From positions 1-64,000 of the forward strand of contig JAYMGJ010000216.1 of assembly GCA_037178675.1 (NCBI GenBank): a DNA stretch of 64,000 nucleotides, read 5' to 3'. The stretch comes from Scleroderma bovista. Lineage: Eukaryota; Basidiomycota; Agaricomycetes; Boletales; Sclerodermataceae. Every line of letters begins with the position of its first letter. Position 1 is the first letter of the stretch. The notes below the pieces were generated by a model. It saw only the letters and a program-made list of their open reading frames with translations, made no database searches and was not told the origin of the DNA. A program made the position numbers and the translations under genes. Shown piece by piece: positions 12,379 to 23,190 of this stretch.

Positions 12379-13204
12379 GGTTGTCGTTGACCAATATGAG
12401 TGGAACGCGTACGCGCAAGCAAATGCACGAAGTCCCTTGTGTATGTAATCTCGCCCGATTTGGCAGGTGTTGAGGTTTTCCAAGTCTACTCAGTCCTGGT
12501 TGTCTACTGCAGCTGGGCTAACACTGGCAGGTTTGGGAATACTCTGATTCATATCCACCAGAATGTTTTCCTAGGCCAAATCACATTGATGAGGTAAGTT
12601 ATTCATAACATTCACCTCCCCGCATCACCTTAGGTACTTATGGCCAACGCTTGAGACTTTCATAATGGTATGTAGTAATGAGCTTCCAGAAGGAATTGAC
12701 TGAGCGAAATACGCTATTCTTCCCCCTAGTATGGTCCTCCTAGATAACCGATAATCAACTCGGGGTTTATCTACTATTGTTCTGCTGGCTCATCCTCCTA
12801 TTGTTGTCGCGCTGTTATGGAATTTTTGAGTTCCCAATGGGCCGATTAACTAGAACAGCGCTGAACCACCTTGTTTAACACGTACGACATACGCCACAGA
12901 AAAGTAGGAGATGCATGATAGGCCTGCTACCCATCTGCAACAGAAGCGGAGATTGAACTTCTACCAAGCCGTTATTGAGGAAATGACTATATCGTATGTC
13001 ATTTTCCGCACATCTACACAGTAATCAGTGTTTACATCACTCAAAAGTTCAATATATATGGGAATATGGAGGAGGGGACGTATTCGTGGGCACAAGGCAA
13101 GCACATCTAATTCTAGTGGAATGACTACCTTGGTCTGGGGGAGCATGAAGAGATTGTCACGTGACTAGTGAGCTGAGTTTGCTGTCTCGACCATGTTGTG
13201 CGGG
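12379..13204. other. Intergenic, no gene recognised
   Basis: This lies between the divergent PRE4 start and the RPN3 relic. I see only short unrelated open frames and AT-leaning sequence, presumably the PRE4 promoter and what is left of the RPN3 promoter. Confidence 0.5.
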
Positions 13205-14836
13205 CAACATGACCACGGAGACGACCACCAAAGACAGTCGCACCGACGACCGAGACCAAAGCCAACATCGCTCTCATTGAGTGGGCTGTTGCTGGACTTG
13301 AACCACGATTCACCCACCGGGTCCTGCGATCACTCACTGCACTCAGGAAACGCATTGACAGCCAAGGTTTGCGGGTCACTATAGAGGTGAACTATCCAGC
13401 AGGTGCATGCATCGTCCTTTCGTTTTTCCTGCGGCGTGATGTGCAATTATTGCGAAGACTCGGCCGTCAAGTCAAGCTTGCTCTTATGCCTCCCACCACC
13501 CTCAGCTACTGACTGGACGATGGATGTGGATTCTAATACCGAGAACACAGACGCTACTGAAACTCCATCAAGACCTACCTCTGACCTGATCCCTGAAGTG
13601 GAAATATACCTTTGACTCCTCATCATTCACCACTTCCACTCTTCAAAAGAGAACTATGCCAAGTCGATACATATTTGCAACGAAGCTATCGAAAAAATGC
13701 AGTCTCTTAATCGCAGGAGCATAGATTTTATTGCAGAAAAAAGTATGGTTCGCCGTTAAGCGATCGTACGAACTTGGTGGAGAACTTGCTGATGAGTGAC
13801 CGTACGTGTTTTCACTTATGCTGTACTCTGAAATATCATTGGAATTACATTCTATCTATCCACTGGATTGTTTTTGGCTGCGCAGCGTACGGCCGCAATG
13901 ATTGCGCCATGACGACGATACACAAGCTTCTCTTATCATTTGTTTGCTTCGAAACTATCTCCATTACAGCCTATATGATCAGGCAGACAAGCTGGTTTCG
14001 TCCGCCCGTCACCATTACTTCTTGGGCCGCATAAAGGCAGTACAATTAAACTATACCGCTGCACATACAAATTTACAGCAAGCCATCCGGCGTGTGCCAC
14101 CTGCCAAGACTGCTCCCGGATTTTATCAACCAGTTCACAAATTCTTTGTAATTGTCGAGTTGCTTATGGGTGACACTCCTGATCGCGGTATATTTGGACA
14201 TTACGTGGTCGAGAAGGCGCTCGGAGCATCGTCAAAGGTTTGTGCACTTCTACACCCTCTTTTCATTATGTTCTATAAGGCCGACAATCCGCAGCTGTTC
14301 GGATGGGATCGCTGTCGGAATTCCAAACGACCTTGACCAAGCAAGCCGCACGATTCGAGACAGACAAGACGTATACTTTGATTGTCCGTCTCCGATAAAT
14401 GTTATTATCAAAACTCGACTCCCACTGTCGTATTCATGCATCTCTCTGCGTGACATCTGTCTCAAACTCCATCGAAGATGTCGAGTACATCGTGGGTAAG
14501 GCTATCCGAGAGTGTCATCGACGGCCGTGTCTCTCATGAGAAAGGCTGGATGGAATGTGGAGGAAGGAAGAACGGTTATGGACCTGAAGTGAGCGACATA
14601 TACATGCAAAGAATTGCATATTGCATGGACCTCCATAATCAGAGTGTAAGGGTACGATCATCCCATCTGCCGATCTCAATCGAAACGAAACAACTACTAA
14701 ATGTTCAGGCGATGCGTTACCCCCTTGATGCTCATCGCAAGGAACTCGCTGCTGCACAAGGAGCGCGAGAGAGCTTGCAAAGGAAATCCAGGAAGGTGAC
14801 TTAGATGACGATGATGACGGCCTAGGTGACTTTTGA
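13205..14836 (+). pseudogene. RPN3: Decayed copy of 26S proteasome regulatory subunit Rpn3 (PSMD3)
   Basis: Rpn3 is a PCI-domain subunit of the 19S lid. Collinear fragments across the whole gene are recognisable: TKANIALIEWAVAGLEPRF, TALRKRIDSQ, PPPS before MDVDSNTENTDATE, EKMQSLNRRS, QASLIICLLRNYLHYSLYDQ, GRIKAVQLNYTAAHTNLQQA, HKFFVIVELLMGDTPDRG, ETDKTYTLIVRLR, LRDICLKLH, HEKGWMECGG, AMRYPLDAHRKELAAA and an acidic end before the stop at 14834. They lie in different frames. Visible lesions are a CGA-to-TGA-type stop at 13613, an extra A near 13741, an insertion before RHDDDTQ near 13900, an in-frame loss of about a dozen residues after QADKLVS, and indels around 14395-14440 and 14510. No splicing pattern repairs all of these. 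Since Rpn3 is essential in yeast, an intact copy should exist elsewhere in the genome. Confidence 0.8.
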
Positions 14837-15408
14837 TCATTATATCGCTGTCATGGCTGACACCTCTCCATCCTCGAGTTATAATTTGACACACCTTACT
14901 CCGTAAGTAGGTTACGATCAGTATTGTAGGCGATCTCCGGGGTCTTCGAAAACAGCCAATATTGGTTGCAAACTGGGTCTATATGGATGTTTCAACGAGA
15001 CGGGTGGCAAGTCAGTCAATTTGCCCAATATCCAGGTTACATTCCCTGGCTATTAGACTAGGTAAGGATCGGGCTAAATACTGACTTGCAATGCGAGTTA
15101 AACTCATAATTCGGGATGTGAAAGACGTCACATACAAAAAAAATGTTTAAATCATGGAAACTCGGAATTTCAGAATTTCGGGGTTTCCGAACTAGCCATG
15201 ATGGCATTGAGAGAGTACAAACAATCATTTGCAGTGGTATTACAGAAGAAAGCATGGTGGCGACCCCATGACCAAGTACATATGATTGGATACATAGTGT
15301 CAGACTGTTGATGGATGTATAGTTTGGCGTGTGAGAAATCTCCATTACCACTCCGTCGGCCTTCAGAAATAAACGTCAATGTTCTATCCCACGGGCGCAG
15401 CCGAGTAC
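14837..15408. other. Intergenic, no gene recognised
   Basis: This separates the RPN3 relic from the 3' end of the OPT transporter gene. No frame resembles a family, and no repeat or RNA gene is visible. Confidence 0.5.
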
Positions 15409-18090
15409 TTACCCAAAGGTCCCATTCACGGTCCATAATGACGTCCCCTTCCCATCCGCAGTATTTAGGAACACCGTATTTCCCCACCAGGTCATCACAT
15501 TATTCTCCCCAATCGATCCATTCTTTGGGTATTGCAAACAGAAATAGATGAGTACGAGGGAACACGCAAGGCCCGAGTCGAGGGCAGCAGAGAGGACGTC
15601 TGAATATGGGTCGTCAATGTAGGCATGCAATAGACAAGAGAGGAAATGAACTCACAATTATATTTTGCCCACCACGAGAAATGTCTCCTACGAATGACAT
15701 ACTGGAATATGAACCCAACGACACCCCATGGAACGTAGTTGACAGCTGATGCGGGCGGAATATACGATACCCCGTTGAATATTACGGGGAAGCTGCAAGA
15801 ATACCATCAGCACCACGTCAGGTATTCAACAGTGTGCACGTACTTGATATACCGAATGAAACTGTTTGGCCATTTGAGGGACACGAGCCAGGCAGCAACC
15901 GGACACAAGACTCCAGCGAAGAAGAACCATACGAGGCTGTTATACATCTGTCCAGATGAGAACTGTCTCTGAGGGCCGATAACACCCCAAATGATGGATG
16001 CCGTTCCGAACACCTGCGTATCTGGACATATAAAATTATCCTTCTGCGTTGGACTGCACATGTCGGTGATATTCGTAAACATCCACGACTGTACTCCGAG
16101 CTGGACGGTTGCTGCGATGATCGAGGCAAGAACCTGCGCCCAGAACATCGTCCGAGGGGGAATCTTCATGTAATGACCAAGTTTAAAATCGGAAGCAAAC
16201 TGTAGCGCCTGGCTTAATGTAACGGATCCCCACGTTTTGAACATCATCATGGCGACTGGCCGGCCAGGTAATGCGTACCCGACAATGAGCTCAGTAATTA
16301 CGTTCAGCCCAATCACCTGGTTCGTGATAGCCAGGATCATCCCGACAGGGATAATATACACGAGAACAAGAAGCACGGCAATGATGAAGCCCCATACGGG
16401 AAACTCAGAGTGCCATTCCTCGATGGAAATGATACCAAAAATGAACGTGACGATGAAGATGATGCCGTACCACCACTCGGGAACCCTTGAATAATGGGAC
16501 ATGAGCCGAGCATGGATGTCAGGTTTTTCATGCAGTGAACGACAGGAATGTGCCCAGATCTGTTTCCGGAAGAAGAGGATGGCGTGTGTGATAGTGGCTG
16601 TGATGGACGCAAATGAGAGGCCGTACGAAATGGCGAATGTTGTAGAGAGGAAGAGTGGGCTATATTCCTGGTACGCGGTTAAGTTGAATGTACCCTCGGG
16701 GGTAAGGATCCGGGTGACGTCGTATTCGGCACCGGTGTTATCGAATGCTGTCCGGGAGGACATGGGCATGTACTTGGCATACCAAGTATTGGTATAGTAG
16801 ATGATAGGAGCCACTATCCAGAAGAAGAAGACAAATCCAGCCATAACATTAGCTTCTGCCCACCAAGGTGTGGAGAGAGGACTAATGACATAGGCGATCT
16901 GTGCCCAGTCAAATGTGATGATACTCATTCCAAGGCCGCTTTGGTACCCAAAGAGCTGGTTAACGACCACGTTGTCTGGGGCAATCCAACAAACCCAAGT
17001 GAAGTAGCTGAGAGCCTGGAAGAGGTAACTAGGCATAAATTGCCATAAAAGCCCTCCGAAGAAGACGATGACAAAGAAACGTTCGCGAGAGACACCGCCG
17101 CGTGAACCAATGCCAGAGTAGTGCTGGGAATGCAGGGTGTTGAAGAGCGTACATGTGACCAAATTGGCAGGCCAAACTGGGTGTGTGTGAGTGACGGAGT
17201 GTAATGAAAGAAAAGGGACATGCTCATGGACGGAGGTTGCACCAAGTAGCGGTGCATGATGCCCCCAAAAGAGAAGCCCATCATCTGGGTTGATATAACG
17301 ATCATCCATTGATCTGGGAGGACAAGGGTAAGAAAACAAAGTTCGGGACTGGAATGAACGTACAGCTGAAGTTGAAAACCTGGTTATAATAGACTCTCTG
17401 AACAGCCACCACGTCGGTCTATAGTAAAAACGTTTAGAAGGAACTTGCATGTAGATAAGGGAGTGCACACAGCATAAGATGGCCCATATCCGACTGTTGC
17501 CATGATGGTGATGAGGACATGTTCCTTGATTGTGAATGGGCCGGGATTGATGGAGACGCCAAACATGTTCCAGTTTGGCACAATCTCTGCCCAGAGACAA
17601 CCCATGGGAAATGAGAGCAATTGGGCGACAATGCCAGTTATAATTACTGATGGATAGCGGAAGAAGAAGAATTGGTTTAGACCGGGTATGATAACTGCCC
17701 ACATAATTCCTGAGGCGAAGTGAGAGGAAAGGCAAAAGAAAAGGTCAAGACAGTTACCCATAACCCATGCACGACAAGTGTTGACCAGAATGGCAGGATC
17801 GTCGATATTCGCTACGGCAGAGCGCACCTCTGGATAAGGCGAGTCGTCCCCTGGGAAACACATGCATGAAAACATACAGCGAGAACACAATGTACATATA
17901 CATACCAAGGAGGCCAGTGAGGGCTTCATTCTGATCGATGTTTGGGTCGTCAAACTCTGCAACAATGCCTAGGAGGACTGTTAGACATAAATGAAGTATA
18001 TATCTTTGTCTCGGCAAGGCTCCACATACCATCTGGTGCTGTCTTTTCGGCATCAACATTTTCCTTGCTGAGTGCGTCGGCAGTGGTCAT
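15409..18090 (-). CDS. Oligopeptide transporter, OPT family
   Basis: Proton-coupled plasma-membrane importer of small peptides or peptide-like compounds. The acidic cytoplasmic N-terminus starts MTTADALSKENVDAEK. Family signatures are NPGPFTIKEHVLITIMA and GHYMKIPPRTMFWAQVLAS, plus PEWWYGIIF, WWAEANVMAGF and the C-terminal NNVMTWWGNTVFLNTADGKG. More than ten hydrophobic segments are visible. Introns by hand include 17969-18029, 17851-17905, 17710-17757, one after GYGPSYA, one after VFNFSY, one between PPSMSI and WPANLVT, and two near the 3' end (after KWPNSFIRYI and after WWAKYN); all joins keep frame. The long exon 15840-17180 covers most of the membrane domain. Length is about 780 residues, normal for fungal OPTs. 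No lesion was found. The substrate cannot be told from sequence. Confidence 0.92.
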
Positions 18091-18874
18091 GTTGTTGCCG
18101 GGTGAGGGGACAAGACACCTTTATCCCAGCGAGCGCGTATTTAGATGCTCAGTTTCATATCGATAGACCAAAGCTCAGCGCTCAGATATGACTTATCGAT
18201 ATGAAGAACGTGTTGAGACACATGAATTTACCAATCTCGTGACAAGAAGCTGCATGTTAATGAGAGAAGCGTAAGTAGGCGTAAGTTCACAGCGGAGTTC
18301 ACGAACATGTTCGCCATCCATGAGTGAAATGCCTTTTGAGCTATGTTACACCCTGTTATGCACGTCTAAATGGGGGAAAATCAGTTAATTAGCAGACAAA
18401 CATGGTCAGATGAGATGGTACAAGAAGAACAATAGGTTCACCTGATCCGAGTTCATCGGCGAGTGATTCATTACAGAAGTGCGACCGCCGCAGGATCCCA
18501 GCCACTAGCTGAGACGAGATCACTGAGAAAGGCAGCACCTGCAACAGCACCAACATGCACATGGGCGCCCCAACGTCGTCAATGACATCGGTACAACCTT
18601 GGACATAAGTTGGATGCCAAATCTACAGAAAGTGGTTCCTACGATTTCGATCTCACCAAATTGACTTACCTAATCAAACTTACAAGATTATTTGCACAGC
18701 CACACACAGTGAGACGATGACCATAAGTTCCAAAACATATACGTGCGACCTGTATATGTCGTGATATTTGGCGGTGCCGGATTGAAAAGATACCAAAACC
18801 AAATATGGCGGAGATACACAAGAACAAAAAAAGGTAATAACAAAATAATGGAAGTGAAAATGACCTCGCTATGA
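18091..18874. other. OPT promoter / intergenic
   Basis: Upstream region of the OPT gene and 3' flank of the C2H2 factor. No coding frame is supported. It ends in an A-rich tract (about 18806-18850) just beyond the stop of the zinc-finger gene. Confidence 0.5.
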
Positions 18875-20211
18875 CTACACGTACTGAGGTGGATGCGAAT
18901 TCTGATGGCGATGTAGGTGGTGAGACGGAGGTTGTGGATATGCTTGTTGTGAGCTTCCGTGTCCGTACAGGTGTTGCGAACGTGCGTTTGAGGGGAGAGG
19001 TGAAGGCGTATTTATCGTCAGATATTGTGCCGTTGCTTCCTCGCTGAACATCGGGTCAGTACGGATAAAAGGAATAACCTAAGGTGACACCCATACCCGA
19101 ACATGGCCTTTAGCAAGTCGTCTAGCATGGCTTCCTTGTTCAACTTCTCCTCTCTTGCTTGAGCTCGTGCCACCCTGTCATATAAATGTCACTCAGCGTT
19201 CGGTGTAGACGCAAATCGAGGAACGTACCTCAACTCCTCGATAAGCGCAGCATGCGTCTCTAGTGCATACCGCATTTTAGCCTTTTCGATGACATACTTG
19301 ACCAAGCTGGGTGAGCGGCCCATCACCAAACCAGTCTGCGGGTCCACGAGACGAGCAAGGTGCGGTGGCAGGCCATCATCTTCGTCTTCGTCATCCGCTC
19401 CGTCATCTCTATGCTCGCCATCATGTCCCGGAGTAGGGGCAGCGTCAAAGTAGTCCCTTCCTGGACCGCCTGCCTCCGACGGTGATCGAGGTTCAATTTT
19501 GAATGTGTTGAATGCGGAGGGTGGATCAGTGGGAGTGGGAGCCGGAACAGATGTGGAGGTGGTGTGTGAGGTTGGTTGAGGGGATTCACCGCGCTTCCGC
19601 TTGCGAGAGCCTCCGCGCCCAGATGGGGGTGGTAGCATGTTGTGTTGAAGACGCATATGTTTTGCGAGCGCGTCAGAGCGGGTAAAGGACTTGTCGCACT
19701 CTGTGATACGCGTGTCGATTCCAAATGTAAGAAAGTAGTAGGAAGAACTGACCTGGGCGAGAACATGTGAAAGGCTTTTCGCCGGTATGTGAGCGAATGT
19801 GCGATATGAGTGCAAAGCGAGAAGTCTGTGCAAGTCCACGGCGTGTGCACGTTGCCCATTCGCATGTGTAATTCGACTTGTGTACGCCGATATGTGCTGG
19901 TGAACCACAGCGCCAGTTAGATCATGCTCCGAATCTGTATCATGGATGCACTAACAAGTGTGAATATGTTCTATAAGCGTCGGTAAATGAGAAAATACAT
20001 GTCCACAATCCTCCCAAAGGCATGTGACGGTGTCACCTGGCTCAGCGGCTGGAGCAGATGGACCTGGGGAAACAATGTCCTCACCAGGAAGCGCGGTGGC
20101 ATCGCCAGCCTCGCTTTCGGAGGAATCGTCGTCGAGCTGAACGGACGACTGCGAGAATGCTGGCGAGGGCGACCGCAGCTCTGGAGATGGTGAATATACG
20201 ATACGCTCCAT
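18875..20211 (-). CDS. C2H2 zinc-finger transcription factor (three adjacent fingers)
   Basis: Nuclear DNA-binding protein. The first finger begins VTCLWEDCGHVFSHLPTLIE and ends HIHTSHIGVH across intron 19897-19955. The second is YTCEWATCTRRG to ALISHIRSH with the linker TGEKPF. The third is TCSRPECDKSFTRSDALAKH across intron 19701-19752. The spacing resembles the PacC/GLI-like group. A basic stretch (GGSRKRKRGE) follows as a possible nuclear signal, then a Pro/Ser/Thr and acidic region, then the helical segment PQTGLVMGRSPSLVKYVIEK to ARAQAREEKLNKEAMLDDLL across intron 19175-19228. Intron 19044-19096 leads to a His/Pro/Gln-rich end with the stop at 18875. An Ino80-associated Iec1-like role is possible but unproven. 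The start at 20211 (MERIVYSPSPELRSP) is 108 bp from the divergent TAF11 start. Confidence 0.82.
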
Positions 20212-20319
20212 TCTGTCTAGTTGGTGGGAATCACCAGGCCTTGTGTTTGCAGCTGCTTGCCCCCCATCGGCCTCTCTTGATTTTATATTGGAGTACACAC
20301 TTGCGTTCGACAGAGACAA
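20212..20319. promoter_or_regulatory. Compact bidirectional promoter, C2H2 factor / TAF11
   Basis: Only 108 bp separate the two divergent start codons (20211 minus, 20320 plus). Both promoters and 5' UTRs must share this space or overlap the coding ends. A short AT stretch (tgattttatattgg, near 20278-20291) is the only TATA-like sequence. Confidence 0.6.
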
Positions 20320-21354
20320 ATGGCGGCCCACTCACCGTTTATCCAAATGACTCCAAGCAATGGGCCTGCAACACCGACACCAGTATCGCGCGGCCGTGGA
20401 ACGGGTGCAAAACGCGGTCGAAAACCCCGTGGCGCGTTCCCAAATGTCTCTTCAGATACTACTCGACCGCAATTTCAACAAACCCAGGCGCTCAACACTC
20501 CCGCCCAGTTCACACCCGTGCACTGGGCAATGCCTGCCATACCGTCAACCTCAGCCCAAGTTGCCACCAGTGGAATAACCGGAATAACGCTTACTGCGCA
20601 ACCCTCCAGTACCCCCGCTCCTGCAGCTACTACAGGTGATGTGTCGATGGGAAGCGGCGACGAAGGTCATATTCAAACTACGGATAAGGCCAACCCTGGC
20701 GGAACTACTGCTGCACCGGCACATCCTATTGGCACACTACCCAGGCCCGAGGGAGGTGAGGAGGAAGGAGAGGATGAAATGCTACCCGCAATGGCTGATG
20801 ATGACTACTCGGCCCAGCTATCGTGGCAGAGTGAAAGTAAAGACAACTTGAAGTTTGTATCAAATGAACAGAATGAAATGAATATATTCGCTCTGACAAT
20901 CGCTTACGATAGGGTTCTGATGGATAACTTCAGTCCTGCTCAGTATGACCGGTTCGAAGCATACAGGCGGCATGCATTGCCAAAGCAGGCCGTCCGCAGA
21001 GTGCGTTAGCATATTGCGCTCATCATACGAAGGATATTGGCATTAATCGCCCAACCCTTAGGTGATACAGCAGGCCACTGGTCAGCAAGTCTCCCAGCCA
21101 GTCGCTCAAGTAGTAGCAGGTTTTGCTAAGGTCTTTGTCGGAGAGATTGTCGAAAAGGGTGCGATACAGATTTCGTGACTCTGTTTGGAACGCCTAACAT
21201 GCACCTCATAGCCCGGGCAGTCCAGGCGCGACGAGGAGAGAGCGGCCCTCTTTCGCCCGACCACCTTCGAGAAGCATATCGTGTATATCAAGCAGAGACG
21301 GGAAGGGTGGGCAGTGCCCGTCCAGGTAGTGGTCGACGGTTGTTCCATCGGTAA
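20320..21354 (+). CDS. TAF11: TFIID subunit TAF11 (histone fold)
   Basis: General transcription factor; its histone fold pairs with TAF13 within TFIID. The N-terminal half is low complexity (Ser/Thr/Pro/Gln, with the basic GRGTGAKRGRKPRG and the acidic GGEEEGEDEM). The conserved C-terminal domain runs FSPAQYDRFEAYRRHALPKQ, then VIQQATGQQVSQPVAQVVAG, FAKVFVGEIVEKARAVQARR, GESGPLSPDHLREAYRVYQA and ETGRVGSARPGSGRRLF. Introns 21001-21061 and 21159-21211 both fall inside the histone fold and join in frame. The start at 20320 (MAAHSPFIQMTPS) is the only ATG consistent with the frame and the short divergent promoter. No lesions were seen. Confidence 0.93.
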
Positions 21355-21450
21355 CGCATAAACCCGCCATTTTACTTGTGTACTGTCGCTGTAAAGCATT
21401 CCAGCAAGAGCATACTGCATGTATAGAATAGTAAGTAGTCCATTTCTATG

Positions 21451-21521
21451 GCATTAATGGGGTAGTGGTAACCTGGGTCGTTGCCATCGACCCGCCGGGG
21501 GTTCGATTCCCTCTTAATGCA
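21451..21521 (+). tRNA. tRNA-Gly (anticodon GCC)
   Basis: A 71-nt cloverleaf folds fully by eye. The acceptor arm is GCATTAA with TTAATGC plus discriminator A; the D stem is GGGT/ACCT; the anticodon stem GGTCG/CGACC encloses the loop TTGCCAT with anticodon GCC. The T stem GGGGG/CCCTC has one G-U pair and the loop TTCGATT. No intron is present. Confidence 0.95.
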
Positions 21522-21526
21522 ACTGG

Positions 21527-21534
21527 TTTTTTTT
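21527..21534 (+). terminator. Pol III T-run terminator
   Basis: Eight consecutive T residues begin six bases after the tRNA-Gly 3' end, the usual RNA polymerase III stop signal. Confidence 0.85.
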
Positions 21535-21734
21535 CTTCATCCGTTTGAACTTCGTCCAATAGCAGTGAGAGAGACTCAACTCTCTTCATGCTACTATGGT
21601 TGGAAATTTTTCGTTGTCTCGAATAACATCACTCCCCACATCCTCCACCACTATGCTCAGGCCCATGCAATGAGTACAGTAACAAATGTATGCGCTCTGT
21701 CTCTGGCTAGCCTTACCCACCTGTTCTGTATTTG

Positions 21735-22870
21735 CTGACAGTCATCGGTCATGACCTTGACTACTTCTCCCAGGCTGGCTTCGACGTGGATCGTATCCAA
21801 CTGAAGCGCAACGCTCGACTCCAACTCTATGAGGATGCCATCAAAATCGAGGGCGTCGTCATCTCCTCTCGTGCTCTCGTCAACTTCTCCGGTAAGAAGA
21901 CCGGCCGGAGTCCCAAGGACAAGCATATTGTTGGACCCGCAAGGGTGATATCTGGTGGGGATTTGTCAACGTTAGGATGGTCGAGAGTTAGTGTCATTTG
22001 ATGCTCCTTCCGCTTCCGTTTTCCAATTTCCTCCTATACTTACAGACACATTCGAGATTAACTGTGAACGCGCCATTGACTACCTCAATACCCGGGACAA
22101 CATCTACATCTTTGATGGCTTTGCCGGAGTAGTGTTCCACCATCCCTTTTTGTTGCTTACATTACTTCTCAGTGGGACCCTAAGTACCAAAGGTTCGGGC
22201 GATCTGCGCCGCGCCTATCACGTGTTGTTCATGGTTCAGTTCACCGTTGAGGACTCTGCTTTCTTGGCAGATTTCAATACCATAACAGAACAATGTGCTT
22301 ATCCGCCTCACCAAGGAAGAACTTGAGAACTTCGGCGAACCCACAATGTCGGCCAATTCCCTGAAAACCGTTTCATCAAAGGCATGTCATCGACAACTTC
22401 GGTCGAGGTCAACTTCAGATGCATGGAGATAGTCATCCTCGGTACCGAGTATGCCGGCGAGATGAAGGTGTCTTCTCGGTCATGCATTACCTCCAGCTCT
22501 CCCTCCACTCCTTGGTCAACGTCGTCATAGAAAAGGAGACGGCACTCTCTTCTTTTGTTTATCTGGTACTGGAAAGACTCTTGCTCATCGGTAACGACAA
22601 GCACGTTTGGTCGGTCTCGGGCTTCTTCAACATTGAGGGAGGATGCTCGACCTCTCGAGGGAGAAGGAGCCTGAGATCTATGATACGGTTCGGCCTTGAG
22701 AACGTGGTTACTCAGAATGCAGCCAAGCAACATCATCATGTTGACATGTGATGACTTCTGTGTACTCCATCCTTTCAGCAAGCTATTGCCTGAGCAGGCC
22801 AGTTATATACCACTTCCTCGCTTTGCAAGTTTATTTTTGGGAGTCGCAGAATGTTCTTTGGTAAGTGACT
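21735..22870 (+). pseudogene. PCK1: Decayed, truncated phosphoenolpyruvate carboxykinase (ATP) relic
   Basis: PCK1 catalyses the first committed step of gluconeogenesis, oxaloacetate to PEP. Collinear blocks are clear: DYFSQAGFDVDRIQLKRNAR, LVNFSGKKTGRSPKDKHIVG, FEINCERAIDYLNTRDNIYI then FDGFAG, FTVEDSAFLADFNT, IRLTKEELENFGEP, FIKGMSSTTSVEVNF, ILGTEYAGEMKVS, FSVMHYLQLSLHS, the kinase loop remnant LSGTGK, then LIGNDKHVW, FNIEGGC, and NIIMLTCDDFCVLHPFSKLL with PEQASY. They fall in all three frames, with stops and short deletions between blocks; the loop normally reading GLSGTGKTTLS is eroded. Homology ends near 22870, so about the last quarter of the protein is absent. It starts about 210 bp after the tRNA-Gly. 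It cannot encode a working enzyme. Confidence 0.85.
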
Positions 22871-22919
22871 TAAAGTAGGTACAGTGTCATAAACAATCGC
22901 CCACAGCCAACTCAACAAC

Positions 22920-23190
22920 GACGCGCGCGTTGATGCTCATTAACGACAATGCAGACACGTACGTTCACGCACCTGGCACATCTGATGACGACCTCACAAG
23001 GTGCAGCAGTCCACTGAGGCAAATCGACAATGGCAACGACGCCCACGTACCTGGAACATCAATGATGATGCTGACGAGTCGCGGCGCTATCAATGCCCAC
23101 AAATGCTAGACAATGCCGACAACAACGATAATAATTGCTCGTTGTGCACGGCACATTGACGATGACGACGACGACTGCCGGAAGAAGAGC
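22920..23190. repeat. Degenerate GAC/AAC-rich short tandem repeat tract
   Basis: The tract is built from GACAAT, GACGAC and AACGAC-like steps, with a longer imperfect direct repeat: gacaatgcagacacgtacg and gacaatggcaacgacgccc, each followed by cacctgg- or tacctgg-type sequence ending gaacatc or gcacatc. Period is roughly 95 bp. It directly follows the PCK1 relic. One frame reads like an Asp/Asn/Gly-rich peptide repeat, but no gene is supported. Confidence 0.45.

Noticed and set aside
15807..17735. One long 642-codon OPT frame read as a single exon
   Set aside because: It includes read-through of several introns and an unrelated N-terminal part. The true product splices to upstream exons starting at 18090.
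22950..23120. Asp/Asn-rich repeat protein
   Set aside because: The open frame is short, lacks a promoter and splice context, and follows a pseudogene. The repeat is better explained as simple sequence.
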